Below, piece by piece: positions 1 to 7,636 of a stretch of 64,000 bases of DNA. Source of the DNA: DASTFY01 sp963813375 (GTDB lineage Bacteria > Actinomycetota > Acidimicrobiia > Acidimicrobiales > Ilumatobacteraceae); assembly GCA_963813375.1 (NCBI GenBank), contig CAWEYT010000008.1:186001-250000 (forward strand). The letters run 5' to 3'. Each line of letters begins with the position of its first letter. Within the stretch, counting starts at the first letter, position 1. A program made the translations under genes and the position numbers. The notes under the pieces are model-generated. The model saw nothing but the letters and a program-made list of their open reading frames with translations, was not told where the DNA came from and made no database searches.

Positions 1-510
1 CGGGTTGAGGGCCCGCATGATGTCGCCGATGGTCCGGTACCCGTGGTCGCCGGCGTGGGGCGACTCCGTCCGGTTGGCCAGCTCGAGCACGCCCGGGTTG
101 GTCTCGGCCACCATCTTCTCGCAGAAGTCCACGCCGACCAGGTTCTCCTGGAAGATGTTGTGGTCGAACATGTACTCGGCGGCCTCACCGAGGTTGACGA
201 TCTGCTCGCCGAGGGCCGGCGGGTGCACCCCGTAGGCCATGTTCTGCGCGTAGCACGAGCACGTGGCGTGGTTGTCGCCGCAGATCCCACAGATCCGGCT
301 GGTGATGAAGTGGGCGTCCCGCGGGTCCTTGCCCTTCATGAAGATGCTGTAGCCGCGGAAGATCGACGACGTGCTGTGGCACTCCGCCACCTTGCCCTGG
401 CCGAAGTCGATCTTCGTGTAGATCCCGAGGCTCCCGACGATGCGGGTGATCGGATCCCAGGCCATCTCGACGAGGCCGTTGGCGTCCTTCACGGGTGCTT
501 TGGTGGCCAT
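1..510 (-). CDS. hhyL: [NiFe] hydrogenase large subunit, group 1h type (5' part only)
   Basis: Catalytic subunit that splits H2 at the Ni-Fe(CN)2CO site. Only the first 170 codons lie in the window; the gene runs off the left edge. The visible part holds the first metal-binding motif, RICGICGDNHATCS (from about residue 72), whose two cysteines bind nickel and bridge iron. The GDNHATCS extension is what I know from the high-affinity group 1h (formerly group 5) enzymes. The ATG at 508-510 has a GGAGG seven bases upstream and lies four bases after the small-subunit stop, so the two are co-translated. The C-terminal DPCxxC motif and cleavage site are outside the window. Group assignment rests on motif memory, not on a tree. 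Confidence 0.93.
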   Translation of the reverse strand, partial: MATKAPVKDANGLVEMAWDPITRIVGSLGIYTKIDFGQGKVAECHSTSSIFRGYSIFMKGKDPRDAHFITSRICGICGDNHATCSCYAQNMAYGVHPPALGEQIVNLGEAAEYMFDHNIFQENLVGVDFCEKMVAETNPGVLELANRTESPHAGDHGYRTIGDIMRALNP

Positions 511-514
511 GTCC

Positions 515-1570
515 CTACCTCCAGGAGCTCTGGTAGCCGGTCAAGAGCTCCTTGCCCGGGGTCCGCCACTTCGGTTCCTCGTCGACGGTCTTCTGGGTGA
601 TCTTGCGCAAACCCTTGATGGCCGCGCCGTACATCCGGCTGCCTCTGGTCGACACCCGCGAGCCGGGAGGCTCGTCCATGAACGGCATGAACTTGTCGGG
701 GAAGCCGGGCATCGTGCAGCCGATGCAGATGCCCCCGACGTTCGGGCAACCGCCGACCCCGTTGACCCAGCCCCGCTTGGGGACGTTGCACTTCACGACC
801 GGGCCCCAGCAGCCCAGCTTCACGATGCACTTGGGCGACCCGTACTCGGTGGCGAAGTCGCCCTGCTCGTAGTACCCGGCGCGGTCGCACCCCTCGTGGA
901 CCGTGGCGCCGAAGAGCCACGTCGGCCGCAGCGCCTCATCGAGCGGGATCATGGGCGCCTGGCCGGTGGCCTGGTACAGCAGGTACAGGATGGTCTCGGA
1001 CATGTTGTCCGGGTGAGCCGGGCAGCCGGGAACGCAGACGATGGGCAGACCGGCTTTCGACTTCCAGTTCCACCCCAGGTAGTCCGGGACCCCCATGGCG
1101 CCGGTCGGGTTGCCGGACATGGCGTGCATGCCGCCGTAGGTGGCGCAGGTGCCGACGGCCAGCACGGCCAGCGCCTTCGGCGCCAGGCGATCCAGCCATT
1201 CGCTCGTCGTCATCGGCTGGTCGGTGTCGGGGTTGTTGCCGAACCCGCACCAGTAGCCCTCGCTCTTGATCTTCTCGTTCGGGATCGAGCCTTCGACCAC
1301 CAGCACGAACGGCTCGAGCTCCCCCCGATCGGCCTTGAAGAACCACTCGATGAAGTCGTCGGCGCCCCCGACCGGGCCACACTCGAAGTCGATCAACGGC
1401 CAGTGGACGGCGATCTTCGGGAGGCCCGGGAGGGCGCCGAGCGCGATCTCCTCGATGCTGGGCTGGGTGGCGGCGGTGAGGGCGACCGAGTCGCCGTCGC
1501 AGCTCAGCCCGGCGTTGATCCAGAGGATGTGGACGACTGTCTCGTCCGGAGGCGCTTCCGTCGACGTCAC
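515..1570 (-). CDS. hhyS: [NiFe] hydrogenase small subunit, group 1h type
   Basis: Electron-transfer subunit of the H2-oxidising enzyme, 351 residues, with Fe-S clusters relaying electrons from the active site. There is no twin-arginine signal peptide, so the enzyme should be cytoplasmic. The proximal-cluster motif reads GLSCDGDS: Cys24 is followed by Asp27 where most hydrogenases have a second cysteine, a ligand change known from oxygen-tolerant group 1h enzymes. Other cluster ligands are visible in VGTCATYGG, VPGCPAHPD, the CDRAGYYEQG region, KLGCWGP and GGCPNVGGICIGCTMP. Start is GTG at 1570 with GGGGAGG upstream. It is transcribed first, with the large subunit next. The divergent spacer upstream holds two short inverted repeats that could be operators. 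Confidence 0.95.
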   Translation of the reverse strand: MTSTEAPPDETVVHILWINAGLSCDGDSVALTAATQPSIEEIALGALPGLPKIAVHWPLIDFECGPVGGADDFIEWFFKADRGELEPFVLVVEGSIPNEKIKSEGYWCGFGNNPDTDQPMTTSEWLDRLAPKALAVLAVGTCATYGGMHAMSGNPTGAMGVPDYLGWNWKSKAGLPIVCVPGCPAHPDNMSETILYLLYQATGQAPMIPLDEALRPTWLFGATVHEGCDRAGYYEQGDFATEYGSPKCIVKLGCWGPVVKCNVPKRGWVNGVGGCPNVGGICIGCTMPGFPDKFMPFMDEPPGSRVSTRGSRMYGAAIKGLRKITQKTVDEEPKWRTPGKELLTGYQSSWR

Positions 1571-1590
1571 TGCCTGACCTCCCCAGGTCG

Positions 1591-1610
1591 GCGCGCAGAT
1601 CGATGCGCGC
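1591..1610. promoter_or_regulatory. Inverted repeat, possible operator upstream of the hydrogenase genes
   Basis: Perfect 7-base arms GCGCGCA / TGCGCGC separated by GATCGA, in the divergent spacer and 21 bases upstream of the small-subunit start codon. Size and position suit a dimeric regulator site. No protein partner can be named. Confidence 0.35.
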
Positions 1611-1661
1611 GGCGCTCGTGCGCCACCTCCTACCTACGCCTGGCAGCCCGATCCGGCAATG

Positions 1662-1676
1662 AGTGCAAACTGCACT
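1662..1676. promoter_or_regulatory. Inverted repeat AGTGCA-AAC-TGCACT, possible operator
   Basis: Perfect 6-base arms around a 3-base spacer, in the same divergent region. It sits just upstream of a TTGACC element for the plus-strand gene and could control either direction. Inference from symmetry and position only. Confidence 0.35.
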
Positions 1677-1679
1677 GTG

Positions 1680-1708
1680 TTGACCACCTGCGGGGCCCGG
1701 CGTCCAAT
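1680..1708 (+). promoter_or_regulatory. Candidate promoter for the Fe-S protein gene
   Basis: TTGACC (1680-1685), 17 bases, then TCCAAT (1703-1708), placed so that transcription would begin close to the GTG at 1715. The -35 is good but the -10 is poor, so confidence is low. Confidence 0.25.
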
Positions 1709-1714
1709 GGCGCG

Positions 1715-2599
1715 GTGCCCGGGGACCCGGCTGCGTACGTCGTCACGGCCGCCGATCGGGAGTGGTTCGGCCGCTGTCGACGGGCCTGGGACCTCCATGC
1801 GCTGGGACGACGCGCCCTCGAGCCGCTGGAAGTCGTCCATCGTCCTGACGCCCTGACCGACGCGCTGCTGGCCGCGCTCGCCGTCCACTACTTCCCGGGC
1901 ATGTGGGCCTGGAACCGAGCCATCGTGGCGCCGCTGGTCCGTGAGGCCTACGACCGGGCCGGCGGTCCCCCGGAGGGGACAGCAGTGCTCGAGCGTTTCC
2001 AGCACTGGTCGCCGACGGTCGATCGCTTCACGCCGATCCGGGTCGACGTCGACGTGGAGGTGCCCGTGCCGGACCCGACGGACCCGGGTCGCCACCTCTC
2101 GGCTCCGGACGGCCGCCGGGTGACGTACCGCGACCGCATCCCGATGGTCCTGATCGATGACGACGACGAGCGGGTCTGGCTCGGCGCGCACCGCGTCGTC
2201 GACGTCTTCGCCCACCCGGACGAGCTGGCTCTCGACGAGCGCATGCTGACCGCCTGCTGGGCCTGGGAGGAGGTCGAGCTGCACGCACCCGTCGTCGGCG
2301 TGCAGGTGACGGAGCTGCGGCTCGACGGCGAGCTGCGCCGGACGGTGGTGCCGCACGGCACGACCGAGAAGCGGCTGGCCGCCCGCCGGCTGGGCCTGGC
2401 CGTGCGGGAGATGATCGACACCGGTGTGCAGACCGAGCCCTTCCCCTCCTGGACGCACTGTCAGTGGTGCGCGTTCCGCGACCCGTGCGTGGCCATGAAC
2501 CGGGGCGAGGACGCCGAGCCGCTGCTGGCGCAGGCCTATCGCCGCCGTGCCGCCGGGTCCTCGGGCCGCGACGTGTCCGACAACCGCCGCCCGCCCTGA
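1715..2599 (+). CDS. Fe-S protein of Cas4/RecB-like PD-(D/E)XK fold next to hydrogenase
   Basis: About 294 residues from the GTG at 1715, chosen because no in-frame ATG exists before the conserved part. It shows the four-cysteine layout of Fe-S nucleases such as Cas4 and AddB: Cys21 in GRCRRAW near the N-terminus, and Cys249, Cys252 and Cys258 in HCQWCAFRDPC near the C-terminus. The middle has an RDRIPMVLIDDDDERVWL strand pair reminiscent of motif II/III, but the expected ExK lysine is not evident, so nuclease activity is doubtful. Beside a group 1h hydrogenase it may correspond to the hydrogenase-associated Fe-S proteins described in mycobacteria (HucE/HhyE), possibly an electron carrier. 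That link is from memory and unverified. No cas or recombination genes are nearby. Confidence 0.7.
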   Translation: MPGDPAAYVVTAADREWFGRCRRAWDLHALGRRALEPLEVVHRPDALTDALLAALAVHYFPGMWAWNRAIVAPLVREAYDRAGGPPEGTAVLERFQHWSPTVDRFTPIRVDVDVEVPVPDPTDPGRHLSAPDGRRVTYRDRIPMVLIDDDDERVWLGAHRVVDVFAHPDELALDERMLTACWAWEEVELHAPVVGVQVTELRLDGELRRTVVPHGTTEKRLAARRLGLAVREMIDTGVQTEPFPSWTHCQWCAFRDPCVAMNRGEDAEPLLAQAYRRRAAGSSGRDVSDNRRPP

Positions 2600-2618
2600 T
2601 CCACCCGCCCCCGAGCGT

Positions 2619-2662
2619 TCTGGCGCGGGATCGTCGCGGCCCGCGACAGATCCGCGCCAGAA
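2619..2662. terminator. Hairpin between convergent genes, probable bidirectional terminator
   Basis: Arms TTCTGGCGCGG...GTCGCGG (2619-2640) and the complementary CCGCGAC...CCGCGCCAGAA (2641-2662) pair over 11 plus 7 bases with a 4-base internal mismatch. It lies just past the stop of the plus-strand Fe-S protein gene and past the likely end of hypF on the minus strand. There is no U-tract. Confidence 0.5.
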
Positions 2663-2710
2663 GCCCGACAGCGACCGGGTGAAGCGCGGTGAGACCTCGC
2701 CCACGGTTCT

Positions 2711-2737
2711 CGCGGACGTCGCGGGCCGGAGTCCGCG
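2711..2737. terminator. Second hairpin in the hypF 3' region
   Basis: CGCGGAC (2711-2717) and GTCCGCG (2731-2737) form a perfect 7-base stem. It follows the probable hypF stop at 2754 and precedes the 2619-2662 hairpin, so it may be part of hypF transcript termination. Confidence 0.35.
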
Positions 2738-2753
2738 CCAGGGTGGCGCGGCG

Positions 2754-5040
2754 TCAGGCCGGGGAAGGCGGCGACGGCGGCCTGGCCGACGCTGATGGCC
2801 CCGTCGTTCGGGGGGAGCACCTGGTGGACGAGCACGGTGAGGCCGGCGTCGAGCAGCGCGTCCTCGACCACCTCGGTGAGGCGCACGTTCTGGAACACGC
2901 CGCCCGTGAGGGCCACCGTGTCCAGCCCCCGCGCTCGCGCCAGGCGCACGGCCAGCGCCGCGCTGGCCCGGCCGACGTCCTCGTGGAACCCGGCCGCCAG
3001 CAGCGCGGGAGCCACCCCGCGCGCCCGCTCCGCGACCATCCGGACGAGCAGCGGTCCGGGATCGAGCACGAATCGGCCGTCGACGTCGGTCACCACGAGG
3101 TCGGCCTCCTGCGCGGGCGCCATCGACCGGTCGACCGTACGGGCGAGCGCCTCCAGCTCGATGGCGGCCTGCGCTTCGTAGCTCACGCGCCGCCGGCCAC
3201 CGAGCAGGACCGCGACGGCATCGAACAGCCGGCCCATGCTCGACGTGCGGGGGCTCAGCTCGCTCTGGGCCAGGTCGAGCACGGCTTCCCGGAGGTCCGG
3301 GTCGACGTCCGGGAGGGCCGCGGCGACGGCGGACCGGCCGGCCGCGGTCGCCAGCCAGGCCGCGGCCATGCGCCACGGCTCGCGGATGGCGGCCACGCCG
3401 CCCGGCATCGGGACGGTGGCCAGGTGCCCGATCCGCTCGTAGCCGGTCAGGTCGGCCACCAGGAGCTCGCCGCCCCACAGCGTGCCGTCCGGACCGAAAC
3501 CGAGGCCGTCGAAGGCCAGGCCGAGCACGGGCTCGGTGCGGCCGTGCTCCACCATGCACGCGGCGACGTGCGCGTGATGGTGCTGCACCCCGACCGTCGG
3601 CAGGCCGAGGTCCAGGGCGAGCTTCGTCGACAGGTACTCCGGGTGGAGATCGTGGGCGACGACGGCCGGCTCCACGCCGTAGAGCCGGGAGAGGTGGTCG
3701 AGCGCCTGCACGAACGAGCGGTGGGTGGCCAGGTGCTCGAGGTCACCGATGTGATGGCTGGGGACGACGATCCGACCCTTGGCCACGCTGACGGTGCTCT
3801 TGAGCTCCGCCCCCACGGCGAGGACCGGCCGGGCAGCGACGAACGGCAGCGGGATCGGTTCGGGCGCGTAGCCCCGCGACCGCCGCAGCACCTGGTGGCG
3901 ACGCGGACCGGCTCGCACGACCGAGTCGTCGCAACGGATGTGGATCGGTCGGTCGTGCGTGAGCAGGCCATCGACCATCGGGCCCAGCCGGGCGACCGCG
4001 TCACCGTCCTCGTGGGCGATCGGATCGTCGCTCAGGTTGCCGCTCGTCATCACGAGCGGGCGGCCCACACCGACCATGAGCAGGTGGTGGAGCGGGCTGT
4101 ACGGGAGCATGAGGCCGAGCTCGGGCAACCCGGGCGCCACGGCGTCGGCGACACCGTGTCCAGGACGCTTGGGTGCCAGGACGATCGGCCGGCGAGGGGA
4201 GGTGAGCACGGCGATCGACTCGCTCCCGAGGGCGCACACCGCGGCGGCCGCGGCGGCGTCGGGCACCATCACGGCGAACGGCTTGTCGTCGCGTGCTTTG
4301 CGACGCCGCAGCTCGGCGACGGCGGCCGGGTTGGTGGCGTCGACGGCCAGGTGGAAGCCGCCGATGCCCTTGATCGCCACGACGGCGCCGGCTCTGAGCG
4401 AGTCCACCGCCGCGGCGAGCGCGTCGTCTCCTTCCGACTGCAACGACCCCGTTGGATCGCGCCACGTCAGGCGGGGCCCGCACCGGGGGCAGGCGTTCGG
4501 CTGCGCATGGAACCGGCGGTCCGCCGGGTCGTCGTACTCCGCCTGGCAAGAGGGGCACATCGTGAACCCGGCCATGGTCGTCGCCGGCCGGTCGTAGGGG
4601 ACGCCGAGGACGATCGTGTAGCGAGGCCCGCAGTTGGTGCAGTTGGTGAACGCATAGCCATGACGGCGGTCCGTGGCATCGTCCACCTCGGCCAGGCACT
4701 CGACGCACGACGCGCTGTCGACGCTGACCGGGACATCCGGCGCCGAGCCGGCCTCGCTCTCGACGATCCTGAAGCCGGCCGCGCCGGACGGCGGCACCAC
4801 CTCCTCGGTCACCTCGGCGACCCGCGCCAGCGGCGGGGCGTCGTCCACCAGCCGCCGCGCCAACTCGGCGATGTGCCCGGGCTCGCCCTCGACGTCGACC
4901 AGCACGCCGGCGGAGTCGTTGAGGACGAACCCGGCCAGGCCGAGCTCGACCGCGTGGCGGTAGACGAAAGGCCGGTAGCCGACGCCCTGGACGGTCCCGG
5001 TGACGCGCAACCGGCTCCGGACCCGTGGGACGGCGGCCAT
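2754..5040 (-). CDS. hypF: HypF carbamoyltransferase, hydrogenase maturation
   Basis: Makes the activated carbamoyl group that HypE turns into the CN ligands of the [NiFe] site. Domains in order: acylphosphatase (GTVQGVGYRPFVYRHA near residue 15), a double zinc-finger region with CVEC, CTNC, CPSC and CPRC pairs, a YrdC-like nucleotide-binding domain, and a Kae1-like domain with the VQHHHAH metal motif and FDGLGFGPDGTLWGGE. Its ATG shares one base with the hypE stop (TGATG), so translation is coupled. In the sequence as given, the frame runs past the normal C-terminus (PPNDGAISVGQAAVAAF) through two hairpins to 2536 and onto the convergent gene. One lost base near 2757 would give the expected end FPA-stop at 2754, which I use. 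Confidence 0.9.
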
Positions 5041-6129
5041 CAGCAGATCCGTGGCAAGGGGTCGCCGACGAGCATGTCGACGATGCGGGTACCTCCGAAG
5101 GTGGTGAGCAGGACGACCACGCCGGCCGGCTCCGCCGCCACCTCGCCGATGCGGGTCGCCCTCGCTCCCAGCGGGTGGGAGCGCCAGGCCGCCAGCGCCG
5201 GCCTCGGCCTCGTCGGGAGCCACGACGGCGATGACCTTGCCCTCGTTGGCCACGTACAGCGGGTCGATGCCGAGGAGGTCGCAGGCCCCGAGCACGGCCG
5301 GCTCGACGGGCAGCAGCGCCTCGTCGAGGACGACGGCCAGGTCGGCATCGCGGGCGAGCTCGTTGCAGACGGTACCGACGCCGCCCCGGGTCGGATCCCG
5401 CAGCCAGCGCGTCGAGGGCGCGGCCTCGAGCAGGCTTTCCACGAGGCCGTTGACGGGGGCCGTGTCGGATCGGATCTCGGCGTCCAGCGCCAGGTCACCG
5501 CGGGCGAGCATGACCGCCATCCCGTGGTCGGCGATGGTGCCCGAGCTGAGGACGACGTCGCCGGGTCGCACGTGCTCCGGACCCAGGGTCCGGTCGGCGG
5601 GGATCAGCCCCACGCCGGTGGTCGTGATGTACAGCCCGTCCGCCGCGCCCCGTCCCACCACCTTCGTGTCGCCGGTGACGATGGCCACGCCCGCGGCGGC
5701 CGCAGCGTCGGCCATGTCGGCGGCGACGGCCCTGAGCTCATCGATCGGGAAGCCCTCCTCGATCACGAAGGCCGCCGACAGTGCCAGTGGCCGCGCCCCG
5801 GACACCGCGAGGTCGTTCACGGTGCCGTGCACCGCGAGTTGACCTATCGAGCCACCGGGAAAGCGGAGTGGTTGCACGACGAACGAATCGGTCGTGAAGG
5901 CCAGTCGGTCGCCGGCCGGAAGGGTGAGGGTGGCGGCGTCGGCGAGAGGGCCGGCCCCCTCCTCGGCGAAGGCTCCGAGGAACACGGCGTCGACGAGCGC
6001 CGCCGACGCCTTGCCCCCGGCACCGTGGGCCATCGTGACGACGTCGTCGGTCAGCCGCGGCCGGCGCCGCCGATGCGCCTCGATCCGCTCCAGCACCGTG
6101 GCTTCGCGACCGGCGCGGTCGCGGTTCAC
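5040..6129 (-). CDS. hypE: HypE carbamoyl dehydratase, hydrogenase maturation
   Basis: Dehydrates the HypF-delivered thiocarboxamide on its C-terminal cysteine to thiocyanate, the cyanide donor for the hydrogenase iron. It has the AIR-synthase-like fold with MAHGAGGKAS near the start, FTTDSFVVQPL, GTVNDLAVSGA and DPTRGGVGTV, and it ends in DPLPRIC with the essential terminal cysteine. The C-terminal ~55 residues (SHPLGARATRIGEV onward) are in a different frame, so one base is in error near 5200. Start is GTG at 6129, overlapping the upstream stop as GTGA. Corrected length is about 362 residues, normal for the family. It is coupled to hypF by a TGATG overlap. Confidence 0.92.
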
Positions 6130-6780
6130 CCACGGCCGCGACCCAACCGTGCCTGGACGGCCTCCCACAGGACGAAGGCCAGCGAGGCCTGGACCTCCTG
6201 GACGCGGTGGACGCTGTCCGAGGCGACGACGAGGCAGTGCTCCACGTCCGCCGACGTCGCCATCTCTCCCCCGTCGTAGCCGGCCAGGCCGACCGTGACC
6301 AGGCCCCGACGGCGAGCCTCGGCGAACGCGGCCAGCAGGTTGCGCGAGCTGCCGCTGGTCGACAGGCCAACGGCGATGTCACCAGCGGTGGCGTAGGCGA
6401 TGAGCTGCCGGCTGAACACGAGGTCGAAGCCCACGTCGTTGGCCAGCGCGGTCAGCACCGCCGGGTCGTCGGCCAGGCAGCGGGCCGGGAGCGCCCGGCC
6501 GGACGGCGGGCGAGCGAACAGCGCGGCCAGGGACGCGGCATCGGTCGCGCTCCCCCCGTTGCCGAAGCTGAACAGCCGCCCACCCGCGGCGAACGCCGTC
6601 GCCATCGCGTCGGCCGCGGTGGCCAGGGTCTCTGCCGGCACTGGTGATGGTCGCCGTCCGCAGCCCGACGCTCAGCTCGTGCTTGCTCGCCGCCGAGCGG
6701 GCGAGGTCGAGGAGCAACGGACCGGCGTCGCGCTCGTCGCCCTCGATGAACGGGTAGAGGAAGTCGGTCCCCTCAGGCAC
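6126..6780 (-). CDS. SIS-domain protein (GmhA-like) in hydrogenase maturation operon
   Basis: Sugar-isomerase (SIS) fold protein related to phosphoheptose isomerase, about 217 residues after repair of one frame break near 6640. The core shows FSFGNGGSATDAAS, VGLSTSGSSRN and the C-terminal HRVQEVQASLAFVLWEAV helix. The N-terminal ~50 residues (from ATG 6780, MPEGTDFLYPFIEG) are in another frame and fit the first helices of this fold. It lies between the SIS-HypC fusion (8-base overlap) and hypE (GTGA overlap), so it is a member of the maturation operon and not a lipopolysaccharide gene. Its biochemical role there is unknown to me; phosphosugar or nucleotide binding is inferred from the fold only. 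Confidence 0.75.
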
Positions 6781-7519
6781 CGGTGCCCGGCTCCTCCAGG
6801 ACCGCGATGGCCGTGCCTGCGTGCACCAGCAGCAGGTCTCCGGCCCGAACCTGACCCACCGCGATGGTGTCCACGGTCTCGGGACCGCCCGCGGTCCGGA
6901 CCTCGGCCGTGTCGGCGCCGGCTTCGAGCACCTCGGCCAGACGTCCCTCGTCGGAGCACGTGATGCAACCCGGAACGAAGTCGCAGGTCGACGTCTCGTG
7001 CTCGGTCGTGAGCAGGCCCGGGTGCTCGAAGCAGACGTGCGTCAGCTCCCACAGCAGGTGGTAGAGCCGCACCATGCTGCCGTCGTGCGCCGCCGCGGCC
7101 GACCGGCCGTCGATCCACAGCACGTGATCGGCCGCGCCCGGCTGCGGGCGGGGACCAGCTCCGACCCACACCGTCATCACGCCCCACGCACCGGCCCGAC
7201 GCATGGCGGACCGGACCGTGCGATCGTCGGCCGTGCTGACTGCGAGCAGCACATCCCCGGGGCGCACCGTGGAGCGCAGCGCCGGGACGAGGTCGGGATC
7301 GACGACGCTCACCGCCGGCAGCGCCCGAGTGCCCATGATGACCGGGTGGACGAACTCGACGGCGACGTGGCGGGCGTGCTCGGGCCAGGTCGGAGCGGCG
7401 CACCACAGCGTGGCTCCGGCCGCGAACCGTCTCGCCAATGCCAGCGCGGCCAGGGCCAGGTCGTCCTCCAGGCCCGCGCCGAAAGCCCCCCGAGCCTCTG
7501 CCGCACCAGCGTCTGCCAT
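6773..7519 (-). CDS. hypC: SIS domain fused to HypC-type hydrogenase chaperone
   Basis: 248 residues in two parts. Residues ~1-165 resemble a SIS fold (PGDVLLAVSTADDRTVRSA, then a long MVRLYHLLWELTHVCFEHPG helix). Residues ~178-248 are a HypC/HupF chaperone: CITCSDEGRLAEV, then DTIAVGQVRAGDLLLVHAG and TAIAVLEE, the usual HypC ending. HypC carries the Fe(CN)2CO unit to the large subunit and needs a cysteine that is normally residue 2; here the matching cysteine is internal. The ATG at 7519 has GAGGAGG upstream, and this is the first gene of the maturation operon. hypA, hypB and hypD are not in the window. Confidence 0.8.
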   Translation of the reverse strand: MADAGAAEARGAFGAGLEDDLALAALALARRFAAGATLWCAAPTWPEHARHVAVEFVHPVIMGTRALPAVSVVDPDLVPALRSTVRPGDVLLAVSTADDRTVRSAMRRAGAWGVMTVWVGAGPRPQPGAADHVLWIDGRSAAAAHDGSMVRLYHLLWELTHVCFEHPGLLTTEHETSTCDFVPGCITCSDEGRLAEVLEAGADTAEVRTAGGPETVDTIAVGQVRAGDLLLVHAGTAIAVLEEPGTGA

Positions 7520-7616
7520 CGGCCCTCCTCGGCGGTCATGAACACGCTGCCCGCGAGGCGGCGGACTCTAGTTCAGGGGTTCCGGAGGTCCAGCCCGGGT
7601 CCCGGGCCGGACGCGC

Positions 7617-7622
7617 TACCGT
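7617..7622 (+). promoter_or_regulatory. TACCGT -10-like element of the PAS gene
   Basis: TANNNT hexamer 14 bases before the PAS protein ATG, in the divergent spacer with the maturation operon. It would give a leader of only a few bases. No clear -35 is visible. Confidence 0.35.
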
Positions 7623-7636
7623 CCGCTTCCGAGCGC

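Noticed and set aside
1715..2599. Active Cas4 nuclease pointing to a CRISPR system.
   Set aside because: No cas genes, no repeat-spacer array anywhere in the window, and the catalytic ExK is not evident.
2536..2754. A ~70-residue C-terminal extension of HypF as a new domain.
   Set aside because: It is Arg/Pro-rich, passes through two hairpins and overlaps a convergent gene. A one-base error at a C run explains it.
2689..6279. A 1196-codon plus-strand frame opposite hypF/hypE.
   Set aside because: Same pattern: low-complexity Arg/His-rich product, antisense to well-supported hydrogenase maturation genes.
6126..6780. GmhA for heptose/lipopolysaccharide synthesis.
   Set aside because: The gene is embedded by overlaps in a hydrogenase maturation operon and no heptose-pathway genes are near.
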